Shown piece by piece: positions 11,931-20,022 of a stretch of DNA of 64,000 bases. Within the stretch, counting starts at the first letter, position 1. Each line of letters starts with the position of its first letter. The DNA is taken from NCBI GenBank assembly GCA_031392925.1, contig JANMVV010000049.1, forward strand, positions 1 to 64,000, in the 5' to 3' direction. The notes beneath the pieces were generated by a model. That model searched no databases. It saw nothing but the letters and a program-made list of their open reading frames with translations, and was not told the origin of the DNA. The position numbers and the translations under genes are program-made. Origin of the DNA: JAGNNV01 sp031392925. GTDB lineage: Bacteria > Acidobacteriota > Vicinamibacteria > Fen-336 > JAGNNV01.

Positions 11931-12806
11931 ATGGACACCCTGGTCGCCGGCGCGCGAAACGAAAACGCATCGCTGCGCCGTTCCTGGATGTGGCTGCTTG
12001 CTTTTCTCATCTTTCACCTCGTGGCGATTTCCCGACAAGTGGACGTGGACGGGATCTCGCTTTTCGAGAGAACGGTTCTGTCCTTCTTCTCTCCGGTTCT
12101 GAATTCGCTTTCGACCGCCGCCGACTCGGTGGTGGGGGCGTGGAGTTCCTTCGTGGACCTGCGCAGGGTGGGACAGGAAAACGAACGCCTCAAGAGCAGC
12201 CTGCGCACCGCCGAGATGCAGCTTCTCTCGCAGCGGGCGGCGGTGGAGGAGAACTCACGGTTGCGAGTTTTCCTCGAACTGAAGCCGCGTCTTCCCATGC
12301 CGACACTCCTCGCCGACGTGGTCGCTCGAAACGCTTCGCCCTGGTTCAAGACGATCTCCATCGACAAGGGCGCCGCGAATGGCGTATTCCACGGGGCGAC
12401 GGTCCTTTCTCCCTCCGGCGTCCTCGGACGCGTCATCACGGTGTCGCAGAACTCGGCCAGCGTGCAATTGCTGATGGATCGAGACAGCGGCGCCGCGGTG
12501 CTCACCGAGAAGGGTCGCGTGGACGGCATCGTTTCGGGGTTTCAGGACGACGCCGACGGGTCTCCGCTCCTTCTGATGAAGTATGTCCCGAGCCTGGCCG
12601 CGGTGACGCCGGGCGAGGTGGTGGTCACCTCCGGGCTGGACCAGCTCTTCGAGAAAGGCCTCGTGGTGGGGACGGTGCTGCGCGTGGCCGAGCCCGTCGG
12701 CCTGTTCAAGGATGTCTGGGTGCGACCCTCGGCCTCGCCCGCTTTCGCGGAGCAGGTATTTGTTTCCCTGGTCACGAGGAACAAGGCGGAGGTTCCTCCG
12801 CAATGA
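11931..12806 (+). CDS. mreC: Rod shape-determining protein MreC
   Basis: 291 aa. An N-terminal membrane segment (about 18-34) is followed by a coiled coil (about 75-115, ENERLKSSLRTAEMQ) and two beta-barrel subdomains (from ADVVARNASPWFKTI to VVTSGLDQLFEKGL). MreC links MreB and MreD to PBP2 in the periplasm as part of the elongasome. ATG start, 76 nt after mreB; its TGA overlaps the mreD ATG by four bases. The C-terminal tail is short. Confidence 0.93.
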   Translation: MDTLVAGARNENASLRRSWMWLLAFLIFHLVAISRQVDVDGISLFERTVLSFFSPVLNSLSTAADSVVGAWSSFVDLRRVGQENERLKSSLRTAEMQLLSQRAAVEENSRLRVFLELKPRLPMPTLLADVVARNASPWFKTISIDKGAANGVFHGATVLSPSGVLGRVITVSQNSASVQLLMDRDSGAAVLTEKGRVDGIVSGFQDDADGSPLLLMKYVPSLAAVTPGEVVVTSGLDQLFEKGLVVGTVLRVAEPVGLFKDVWVRPSASPAFAEQVFVSLVTRNKAEVPPQ

Positions 12807-13282
12807 AAGCGAACCTCATCGCCTTCGCCCTCCTGGTCTTCGCGCTGCTCCTGCAGAGCGCGCTCAGCCGATTCCTTCCGGTCAGCGCCTATGTCGATCT
12901 CCCGCTGGTGGTCGCCACCTGGTTCGCGCTCTCGCGCGGCGAAATCCTGGGCATGATGGGGGGATCTCTATCCGGCTGGATGACGGAAGCTCTCTTTGGT
13001 CGAGGAATCAAGGGGGTCTCGGGCCTGATCCGGCTCGTCATTGGTTTCGCCCTTGGCCTTTTGGGATCGCGTTTTCTCATCACCGGCGCGCTCCCGCGGT
13101 TTTCCCTGCTTCTCACCGTGACCGTGCTCGACACGCGCGCCTACGAATGGATCGCACCCGCCTTCGGCATGTCGCCGGTCCAGTATTCGCCCGCCGCCAT
13201 GACCATCCGCGGCTCCATCAACGCCACCGTGGGGCTCGTTCTCTTCGCGCTGTTCGAACGACAAAGGGCGAAGGCGGCATGA
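12803..13282 (+). CDS. mreD: Rod shape-determining membrane protein MreD
   Basis: 159 aa, strongly hydrophobic with about five membrane segments (LIAFALLVFALLLQSAL, then YVDLPLVVATWFAL and others). Size, hydropathy and position between mreC and the PBP2 gene identify MreD, the inner-membrane part of the elongasome. ATG at 12803 overlaps the mreC stop (ATGA), and its own stop overlaps the mrdA start in the same way. Confidence 0.88.
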   Translation: MKANLIAFALLVFALLLQSALSRFLPVSAYVDLPLVVATWFALSRGEILGMMGGSLSGWMTEALFGRGIKGVSGLIRLVIGFALGLLGSRFLITGALPRFSLLLTVTVLDTRAYEWIAPAFGMSPVQYSPAAMTIRGSINATVGLVLFALFERQRAKAA

Positions 13283-15084
13283 AGATCTACGAGGACCTTC
13301 GCTCGACCCAGCAGCGCCTCGACGGCCTTCAGAACGGCCTTCTGGTCCTGGTGGCCGTGCTGCTTCTTCAGTTCTGGCTGCTCCAGGGCGTGAACTCCAG
13401 AAAGTACCGCGACCTCGCGGAGAACAACCGGATTCGGACCCTGAGCATCGCGGCGCCCCGCGGCACTCTCACCGACCGCAACGGTCACATACTGGCGGAG
13501 AATAAACCGGCATTCAAGATCGTGGTCACCATGGGGCCTTCCGGTTCGGTCGAGAACATCTCTCGCTCGCTCGCTTTGCTCCTGAAAATCGATGAGGTGG
13601 AAATCCGGCAGAAACTGGGCAAGCCAAGAGCGGCGTATCAGCCGGTCACCATCAAGCCGAAAGCGACTTTCGAAGACGTGGCTGCGGTCGAGGCCCGCCG
13701 GCTGGAGATGCCGGAAGTGAGCGTCGAAGTTGTGCCGGTGCGTTCCTACCCGCAGGCCTCCAGCGCCGCCCATGTGGTCGGTCGCGTGGGTGAGGTCACG
13801 GATCGTCAACTCAAGCAGCCGGCCTTCGCGGACTTCGAGCCAGGGCGCGTGGTCGGCCAGTCCGGCCTGGAGGCGCTCTACAACGAGGATCTCACCGGCA
13901 CCGATGGCTTGCGCCGCGTGGTGGTCAACAGTCGCGGAGTCGAGGTGTCGCTTTCCGAAGACCAGCCGGCTCACGCGGGTGGAGCGGTTGAACTCACGCT
14001 GGCCGCCGACCTGCAGGCCGCGATGGAGGAGGCTTTCAAGAATCGCGCGGGCAGCGCGGTGGCGCTCGACCCGTTTACCGGCGAGATCCTGGGGCTGGTG
14101 TCCTCGCCCGGCTTCGATCCGAACAGTTTCAGTTCCGGCATCGAGCGATCCGTGTGGGAGAGCCTGATGCGCGACCCCGAGACCCCTCTGTTCAACCGCG
14201 CCGTCCAGGGCCAGTACGCACCGGGAAGCCTCTTCAAGGTGGTGGTGGCGGCGGCCGGACTCGAGGAGGGCCTGATCACGCCCGAGACGACCGTCTTCTG
14301 CCCGGGATACGCGTCGATCTACGGACACGTGTTCAAGTGCAATCGGCCGGCCGGGCACGGCATCGTGTCGCTGGGGCGCGCAATCGGCGAGTCGTGCAAC
14401 GTGTTTTTTTATCTGCTCGGCGCTCGGCTCGAAATTCAGCGCCTCGCCGCGTACGCGAGAAAGTTCGGGCTGGGCGGGGTCACCGGGGTCGACCTGCCGA
14501 ACGAGGCTCCGGGACTGATTCCCGATCCTGCCTGGAAGGAGCGCCTTCTCAAAGCTCCCTGGTACCCGGGAGAAACGATCTCGGTCGCCATCGGCCAGGG
14601 ACAGGTCCTCGCCACTCCGCTCCAGATGGCCCGAATGATGGCGGTGATCGCCAATGGGGGGCGGCTGGTGCAGCCCCATATCGTGCGACTCGTCGCCGGC
14701 AAGCCCGTGGCCTACGAACAGCCGCGGTCGCTGGGGTTCAAACCATCGACGCTTGCCGCGATTCGCCGCGGACTCTTCATGGCCGTGAACTTGGGGGGCG
14801 GCTCGGCGCAGCGTGCTCAGATTTCCGATCTGGTGGTCGCCGGCAAGACGGGATCGGCCCAGGTGGTGTCGTCCTCCAGGCTCAAGAAGGACATCGAGAC
14901 TATTCAGCCTCGCGCGTGGTTCGCGGGATTCGCTCCGCTCGACAACCCTCGCATCGCGCTCGCGGTGCTCGTGGACCATGGCGGGAGCGGCGGCGGAGCC
15001 GCGGCGCCGGTGGCCCTTGCCATTTTTGAGAAGTTCTTCGGGCGCGAGCACGTGGATCCGCTCGCGAAGAAGGTGTCGCCCTAG
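13279..15084 (+). CDS. mrdA: Penicillin-binding protein 2 (elongation transpeptidase)
   Basis: 601 aa class B PBP. One N-terminal membrane anchor (about 18-37), a dimerisation/pedestal region (about 55-240) and a transpeptidase domain with SLFK (317-320), SCN (372-374) and KTG (523-525). It crosslinks peptidoglycan during lateral growth with RodA as glycosyltransferase partner. The ATG overlaps the mreD stop by four bases; a larger open frame reaching back to 12712 is not coding, since it overlaps mreC and mreD out of frame. rodA begins on the next base after the stop. Confidence 0.96.
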   Translation: MKIYEDLRSTQQRLDGLQNGLLVLVAVLLLQFWLLQGVNSRKYRDLAENNRIRTLSIAAPRGTLTDRNGHILAENKPAFKIVVTMGPSGSVENISRSLALLLKIDEVEIRQKLGKPRAAYQPVTIKPKATFEDVAAVEARRLEMPEVSVEVVPVRSYPQASSAAHVVGRVGEVTDRQLKQPAFADFEPGRVVGQSGLEALYNEDLTGTDGLRRVVVNSRGVEVSLSEDQPAHAGGAVELTLAADLQAAMEEAFKNRAGSAVALDPFTGEILGLVSSPGFDPNSFSSGIERSVWESLMRDPETPLFNRAVQGQYAPGSLFKVVVAAAGLEEGLITPETTVFCPGYASIYGHVFKCNRPAGHGIVSLGRAIGESCNVFFYLLGARLEIQRLAAYARKFGLGGVTGVDLPNEAPGLIPDPAWKERLLKAPWYPGETISVAIGQGQVLATPLQMARMMAVIANGGRLVQPHIVRLVAGKPVAYEQPRSLGFKPSTLAAIRRGLFMAVNLGGGSAQRAQISDLVVAGKTGSAQVVSSSRLKKDIETIQPRAWFAGFAPLDNPRIALAVLVDHGGSGGGAAAPVALAIFEKFFGREHVDPLAKKVSP

Positions 15085-16173
15085 ATGTTCCGCCGATTCT
15101 TTCAGGGGCTCGACTATCCGCTGCTTGGCCTCACTCTGCTCGTGAGCGGCCTGGGCGTCGCGATGATCAACAGCGCCACGCAGGGCACCAGGCTCCAAGG
15201 CCTCTGGATGGGTCAGCTCGGAGCCATCGGAATCGGAGTCTTGCTGCTGCTGGTCGTTGCGGCGACGGACTACCGCCGTCTGGCCGACCGCTCCCCCCTG
15301 CTCCTGGGCGCAACCCTCCTGATGTTGGTTGCGACTTTGGCGCTCGCCCCCCGGATCGCGGGAACGCGTCGGTGGCTGAGTCTCGGGCCCGTTCAGTTTC
15401 AGCCTTCCGAGTTCGCAAAGATCGTCGCGGCGCTCGTGATCGCGAAGCTCTTTTCTGAAATGAAGAAGGAATCCCTCGGTCTTGGGGATCTGCTGGCCCC
15501 GGCGGCGGTGACCGGTGTCCTGGCTCTCACCATCGCGGCCGCGCCGGATCTTGGGACCGCGGTTTCTCTCGTTCCCATGTTCTTCGTCGGGGCGTTCCTG
15601 GCGGGCCTTCGCTACAGGTCCATCCTTATCCTGAGCGGGTTCCTTCTCGTCTTCGGCCTCGTGTCGTGGGAATTCCTCCTTCGCGACTATCAGAAGTCGC
15701 GGATCTACTCGTTCCTCGATCCGGATCTCGATCCCCGAGGCTCGGGCTATCAGAAGAAGCAGTCGCAGATCGCCGTGGGATCGGGCGGGCTCACCGGGAA
15801 AGGCTACGGAGAAGGGACCCAGACCCAGCTCGGGTATCTCCCGGCGCGGCAGACCGATTTCATCTTTTCGGTGCTGGCCGAAGAATTCGGCTTCATGGGC
15901 GTGGTGGCGACCCTCGGCCTCTATCTCGCCCTGCTTTGGCGCTGTCTCGACATCGCCCGGCTGGCCCGGGATCGGCTCGGCTCCATCCTCGTCGCATGCC
16001 TCACCGCAACACTCACGTTCCAGGTTGTTTACAATGTCGGCATGGTGGCGGGTCTTCTTCCTGTCAAGGGCCTGCCCCTGCCGCTGATGAGCGCCGGTCG
16101 TTCTTCGGTGCTCGCGACATTTATTTCGATCGGCCTGATCCTCAGCGTCAGGATGCGCCGATTCGCCAATTGA
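15085..16173 (+). CDS. rodA: Rod shape-determining SEDS glycosyltransferase RodA
   Basis: 362 aa polytopic membrane protein with about ten hydrophobic segments. SEDS-family features include GTRRWLSLGPVQFQPSEFAK, the extracellular loop with QKKQSQIAVGSGGLTGKG and QTDFIFSVLAEEFGF, and the C-terminal LPLPLMSAGRSSVLA. It polymerises lipid II into glycan chains with PBP2. ATG directly abuts the mrdA stop. The length is close to E. coli RodA (370). Confidence 0.95.
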   Translation: MFRRFFQGLDYPLLGLTLLVSGLGVAMINSATQGTRLQGLWMGQLGAIGIGVLLLLVVAATDYRRLADRSPLLLGATLLMLVATLALAPRIAGTRRWLSLGPVQFQPSEFAKIVAALVIAKLFSEMKKESLGLGDLLAPAAVTGVLALTIAAAPDLGTAVSLVPMFFVGAFLAGLRYRSILILSGFLLVFGLVSWEFLLRDYQKSRIYSFLDPDLDPRGSGYQKKQSQIAVGSGGLTGKGYGEGTQTQLGYLPARQTDFIFSVLAEEFGFMGVVATLGLYLALLWRCLDIARLARDRLGSILVACLTATLTFQVVYNVGMVAGLLPVKGLPLPLMSAGRSSVLATFISIGLILSVRMRRFAN

Positions 16174-16233
16174 CGGGCCCAACCAAAGAGCTTTTCAAAT
16201 GACTTCCTTCAGACCGTCGCCCGTGCGTCCCGC

Positions 16234-17727
16234 ATGAGGCGCGAACTTGTCGTCACCTCTTCTCCCAAGGAAACCCGCGTGGCGCTCCTCGAAGACTCCC
16301 AGGTCGCGGAGTTCTTCATCGAGCGGTCCGAGCACGCGTCGACCGCCGGGAATATCTACAAGGGCCGGGTCAGCCGCGTATTGCCCGGGATGGGCTCCGC
16401 CTTCGTCGACATCGGTCTCGAGCGCGATGCCTTCATGCACGCCGAGGATGTCTTCGAGGATCTTCCCGAGAATCTGCTCGAAGAGGAAGAGCGCGGGGCC
16501 AAGGCCGCGCCCATCGAAGACCTCGTGAGCCCCGGTCAGGACATCGTGGTCCAGGTGGTGAAGGAATCGCTCGGGACCAAGGGAGCGCGCATCACCGCCC
16601 ATATTTCCCTTCCCGGACGGTTCATGGTCTTCCTGCCCACCGTCGAACACGTGGGGGTGTCCCGCCGCGTTCAGGATGACGACGAGCGGAAGCGGCTCAA
16701 GAGTTTCCTCAAGGGGATCCGTCGCGAGAACGGCGGGGGCGGATTCATCGGTCGGACCGCGGCGCTCGGCCGGGAGGTGGTCGATCTTGAACGCGACGCG
16801 CGCAATCTCATCCGGACCTGGGACGAGGTGCGGGGTGTCGCCTCGAGGGGCAAGGCCCCGATGCTTCTCTACAAGGAGCCTTCGCTGGTCGAGCGACTCT
16901 TGCGCGACCTGCTCGGAAAGGATGTCGCGGGCGTCCACGTCGATGATCCCGAGTTGCACAAGAAGGTCTACAACTTCCTCGATCGCGTCGACCCGGAGCT
17001 CCTGTCGAAGGTCCGGCTGGTCAACCGGCCCGGACACATCTTCGACGACTTCGGCATCAACGCCGAGCTCGAGGGCGCGCTCAAGGCCCGGGTGCCCCTC
17101 GAATCCGGCGGTTCGATCGTCATCGAGGAGACCGAGGCCCTGGTTTCCGTTGACGTGAATACCGGAAGGTTCGTGGGCAAGAGTGATCATGAAGAGACGA
17201 TCGTCAAGAACAATATCGAAGCAGCCCGGGAGATCGCGCGACAGCTTCGCCTACGCGACCTGGGCGGCATCATCGTTCTCGACTTCATCGACATGAAGGA
17301 CCGGAAGAACCGCAAGAAGGTCCTCGCCGTGCTCGACGGCGAACTCCGGCGGGATCGCGCGACCAGCCGCGTTCTCTCGGTCAGCGAATTCGGCCTGGTC
17401 ATTCTCACCAGAAAACGCGTTCGTGAATCTCTGAGCAAGACCCTTTGCGAGACGTGTCCGGAATGCGGCGGCGCCGGACGGGTAAAGAGCGTGCCCACCA
17501 TCCTCACCGAGATCTACGACGAGATTCGAAAACTCCCGGCGGAACTGAAGACCCAGAAACTCACGCTCCGTGCGGCTCCCGCGGTCGCGGACGTGCTGCT
17601 CGAGGAACGGGACAGCGGCTTCCTCTCGTCGATCTCCAGCCTGTTGTCGGAACCCCTCGGGGTCGAGGCGGATCCTCTGCTGAGTCAGGAGCAGTTCGAC
17701 ATCCTCACCGGTCCGCCCACGGTTTAG
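16234..17727 (+). CDS. rng: Ribonuclease G/E family endoribonuclease
   Basis: 497 aa, RNase G size, without the long C-terminal scaffold of RNase E. It has an S1-like RNA-binding region (about 35-125, GNIYKGRVSRVLPGMGSAFV), the catalytic DNase I-like part with acidic residues in VSVDVNTGRFVG and LDFIDMKD, and the zinc-link CETCPECGG. It cuts A/U-rich single-stranded RNA in 5S/16S maturation and mRNA turnover. It lies 60 nt after rodA, a common bacterial arrangement. Its TAG overlaps the stop of the convergent alkyltransferase-like gene by four bases. Confidence 0.95.
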   Translation: MRRELVVTSSPKETRVALLEDSQVAEFFIERSEHASTAGNIYKGRVSRVLPGMGSAFVDIGLERDAFMHAEDVFEDLPENLLEEEERGAKAAPIEDLVSPGQDIVVQVVKESLGTKGARITAHISLPGRFMVFLPTVEHVGVSRRVQDDDERKRLKSFLKGIRRENGGGGFIGRTAALGREVVDLERDARNLIRTWDEVRGVASRGKAPMLLYKEPSLVERLLRDLLGKDVAGVHVDDPELHKKVYNFLDRVDPELLSKVRLVNRPGHIFDDFGINAELEGALKARVPLESGGSIVIEETEALVSVDVNTGRFVGKSDHEETIVKNNIEAAREIARQLRLRDLGGIIVLDFIDMKDRKNRKKVLAVLDGELRRDRATSRVLSVSEFGLVILTRKRVRESLSKTLCETCPECGGAGRVKSVPTILTEIYDEIRKLPAELKTQKLTLRAAPAVADVLLEERDSGFLSSISSLLSEPLGVEADPLLSQEQFDILTGPPTV

Positions 17728-18098
17728 CCCGCTCGGAGTGTGCGCTGTCGGCGAAGGAGCAGCGAGAGAAGCTCTCCCTCGCCGATGAGCCCTCGCGGCT
17801 CGATCACGGACCCGGCGAAGCGCACGCCTTCGTTTCGCAATCGGCTGGCCTGCAGGGCGCCGCGTCGGTCCGGGAGGAGAATTCGGCCGCCGGCTCCGAC
17901 CACGCGCTGCCAGGGAGTGTCGTCCTTCCCTTTCAGCGAAGCGAGAATCCAGGCCACGGTTCTCGCCCCGCCAATCGGCCGGCCGAGAGCCATCGCGGCC
18001 CGGCCTACGGTACCGTAGGTCGCGGCCCGACCCGCCGGGATGGTGCGAACCACGTGCTTGACAATCGCGGCCGGGGGAGCGTCTTCCAGATTCGCCAT
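17724..18098 (-). CDS. Alkyltransferase-like (ATL) DNA lesion-binding protein
   Basis: 124 aa. It resembles the C-terminal DNA-binding domain of O6-alkylguanine-DNA methyltransferase: VRTIPAGRAATYGTVGRAAM near the start and GARTVAWILASLKGKDD before the active-site position. The methyltransferase PCHRV motif is replaced by PWQRVVG, so the acceptor Cys is Trp. Trp here defines ATL proteins such as E. coli YbaZ, which bind O6-alkylguanine without repairing it and hand it to nucleotide excision repair. It is the last gene of the long minus-strand run that also contains mfd. Confidence 0.85.
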   Translation of the reverse strand: MANLEDAPPAAIVKHVVRTIPAGRAATYGTVGRAAMALGRPIGGARTVAWILASLKGKDDTPWQRVVGAGGRILLPDRRGALQASRLRNEGVRFAGSVIEPRGLIGEGELLSLLLRRQRTLRAG

Positions 18099-18122
18099 TA
18101 CCGGCCTTAAGGCGTGTGCGGT

Positions 18123-19226
18123 CTACCGAGGTTGGGGCGTGGGAGTGGGCGAGGGCTTGATCGGCGTGTTTGGAACGGTGATGCGTTCCGGGGCTGCCGA
18201 CCCCGTGGTGGTTATCTCTTCATCGGCGTTTGTAGGCACGGTCGCGGCCTTGACCTTCCTTCGTCCGATCTGGGTCGGCGCTTCGCGGACGTAGACGGTG
18301 TAGACCGCGTTCTTCTTGAGCTCGGCGATGTAATCGCCGTAGACCTTCTCGAACCTCGTGCGCGTGAGTTCCTCCTGAATCTTCTCCTTCACCTGGTCGA
18401 ACCCGGTCACCTCATCGGCCATGCGCTCGCGGACCTTCAGGATCCAGTACCCGCCCTCGACAGAAACCGGGGCCGAGACTTCCCCCGGACGCAGGTCCGC
18501 GATGGCCGCGGACAGCGCGGGGTTCAAATCCGCCGGCTCCACCCGACCGAGGTCTCCGCCCGCGGCCTTGCTGGCGCTCATCGATACCTCTCGCGCGATC
18601 GCCTCGAAATCCTCACCGTTTTTGAGCCGCGCGACCACCGCGTTCGCCGCCGCGGCCGACCCCTCGCCCTTGACCACGATCTCCATGAGGTGAACGGTCG
18701 CCCTGCGGGTGAAATCGGCGCCCTTGCGATGCTCGTATTCATTTCGAACGTCGGCCTCGGTCACCTGGGCCTTCGGGTCGACGTCACGAGCGCGAACCTG
18801 TCTCACGATCACGGACCGTTCGATGTTCCTGCGCAAGGCCTCCTTGGTGAGTCCTTCCCGCTTGAGCTGGGCCAGAAGCTCCTCTTCGGACGTGATGTTC
18901 TGTTCCTTCTTGATGTCCTCGATCACCTGGTCGAGGTACTCGGGCCGCAGTTTCAGGCCAAGGGCAACCGCCCGGTCGACCAGGAGAAGTTCCTCCATGG
19001 CCTCTTCCAGAAGCTTCGCGTTGTTCTGGCGCAGGAACGCCTCGACTTCCGCATCGGGGACCCGCGCGGCCTGAACCGCCGCCATCTGCCGGGCTTCGAA
19101 CTCCGAGAGGGTGACAATCTGCCCGTTGACCCGGGCGATGACCCTTTCGATCACGTCTCCGTGGGCCAGAACGGAAGCGCTCAGGGCCCCCACGAACAAA
19201 ATGCTACCGCGCCGTGACAGCTTCAT
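18123..19226 (-). CDS. SurA-like periplasmic chaperone/peptidyl-prolyl isomerase
   Basis: 367 aa with a signal peptide (about residues 1-22), a SurA N-terminal chaperone domain (IERVIARVNGQIVTLSEFE onward, to about 165), one parvulin domain (about 175-275, with AGGDLGRVEPADL and VSVEGGYWILKV) and a C-terminal Pro/Thr-rich tail. SurA escorts outer-membrane proteins across the periplasm; E. coli SurA has two parvulin domains, this one only one. The ATG lies inside the preceding foldase gene (23-nt overlap), so the two are coupled. Confidence 0.85.
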   Translation of the reverse strand: MKLSRRGSILFVGALSASVLAHGDVIERVIARVNGQIVTLSEFEARQMAAVQAARVPDAEVEAFLRQNNAKLLEEAMEELLLVDRAVALGLKLRPEYLDQVIEDIKKEQNITSEEELLAQLKREGLTKEALRRNIERSVIVRQVRARDVDPKAQVTEADVRNEYEHRKGADFTRRATVHLMEIVVKGEGSAAAANAVVARLKNGEDFEAIAREVSMSASKAAGGDLGRVEPADLNPALSAAIADLRPGEVSAPVSVEGGYWILKVRERMADEVTGFDQVKEKIQEELTRTRFEKVYGDYIAELKKNAVYTVYVREAPTQIGRRKVKAATVPTNADEEITTTGSAAPERITVPNTPIKPSPTPTPQPR

Positions 19227-20022
19227 AGTTCACCTGTGCCTGAGAGACCAGTCCGTCGATAAGTTGCTTCATTCTGAGACGAGTCTTGGCTTCGGTAAGT
19301 CGGGACTCGATATCCGGCCGCGATTCGGCGAAGGACCGGGTGGCGGGGACGGTTTTCGATTCCAGCCGGAGGACATGGTAACCGAAGGAGGTGGTTACGA
19401 TGCCAGAGACCTGGCCCGGCGAAAGGGAAAACACCACCCGCTCGATCTCCGGCGGCAGCTCTCCCCGGTGAAACGAGCCGAGAAGGCCCCCGCCGCGCGC
19501 CTGGGGCGAACGTGACCTCGTGCGGGCGAGAAGCTCGAACGCGTTGTGGTCTGAATTCAGGATCCGCACGACATCCCGGGCGTCTTGCATCGTGCCCAGC
19601 AGAATCTCGCGGATGGTCATTGACTCCTCCACTCTGGCCACATCCGGGTGAGCTTCGTAGTACGCCAGGGCCTCACCCTCGGACACCTTCTCCTGAACCA
19701 GCGCTGAGGCGAGCCAGCGTTCCGCCGCGGCGCGATTCTCGCTCGCGTTCTTGACTCCGCTACGCGCGGCCGCGATGGCCACGACCCGCTCCTCGACGAA
19801 CCTTCCGAAGGCCGAGGCCCTCATCGCGGGGTCCCGGGTGTCGGTGCCGTTCTTCGCGAGCGGCTCGAGTTCCTTCAAGAACGCGCTGCGCCGCACGTCG
19901 ACACCCTGGAAGCGAATCACCACCGGGTCGAGCGGGGCCCGACAGCCGGGCAGGAGGATCATGAGAAACACCGCCGTCTTGAGCTGGCGTTCTCTGTGTA
20001 AACCGGGCGCCGCTTGGATCAC
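19204..20022 (-). CDS. Parvulin-type peptidyl-prolyl isomerase lipoprotein
   Basis: 272 aa from a GTG overlapping the mfd stop (GTGA). A short signal ends in a lipobox (LLPGC, Cys at about residue 27), so the mature protein should be lipid-anchored. It has a helical N-terminal chaperone part (about 40-135) and a parvulin domain (about 135-245: ESMTIREILLG, GGGLLGSFHRGELPPEIE, VTTSFGYHVLRLESK). The architecture resembles PrsA and other SurA-like extracytoplasmic foldases. The next gene, also a foldase, starts within its 3' end. Confidence 0.8.
   Translation of the reverse strand: MIQAAPGLHRERQLKTAVFLMILLPGCRAPLDPVVIRFQGVDVRRSAFLKELEPLAKNGTDTRDPAMRASAFGRFVEERVVAIAAARSGVKNASENRAAAERWLASALVQEKVSEGEALAYYEAHPDVARVEESMTIREILLGTMQDARDVVRILNSDHNAFELLARTRSRSPQARGGGLLGSFHRGELPPEIERVVFSLSPGQVSGIVTTSFGYHVLRLESKTVPATRSFAESRPDIESRLTEAKTRLRMKQLIDGLVSQAQVNYEAVTAR

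Noticed and set aside
12712..13278. Upstream extension of the mrdA frame
   Set aside because: The extra codons overlap mreC and mreD out of frame and are Arg/Pro-rich shadow sequence; the ATG at 13279 with ATGA overlap fits the family start.
13141..16182. A 1013-codon open frame antisense to mreD-mrdA-rodA
   Set aside because: It is the mirror of well-identified genes, is rich in His, Arg and Gly as expected for GC-rich shadow frames, and has no recognisable domain. Similar long antisense frames over gyrB, gyrA, glmS, mfd and atpD were rejected for the same reason.
17724..18098. Active O6-methylguanine-DNA methyltransferase
   Set aside because: The acceptor Cys is replaced by Trp (PWQRV), so it was called alkyltransferase-like instead.
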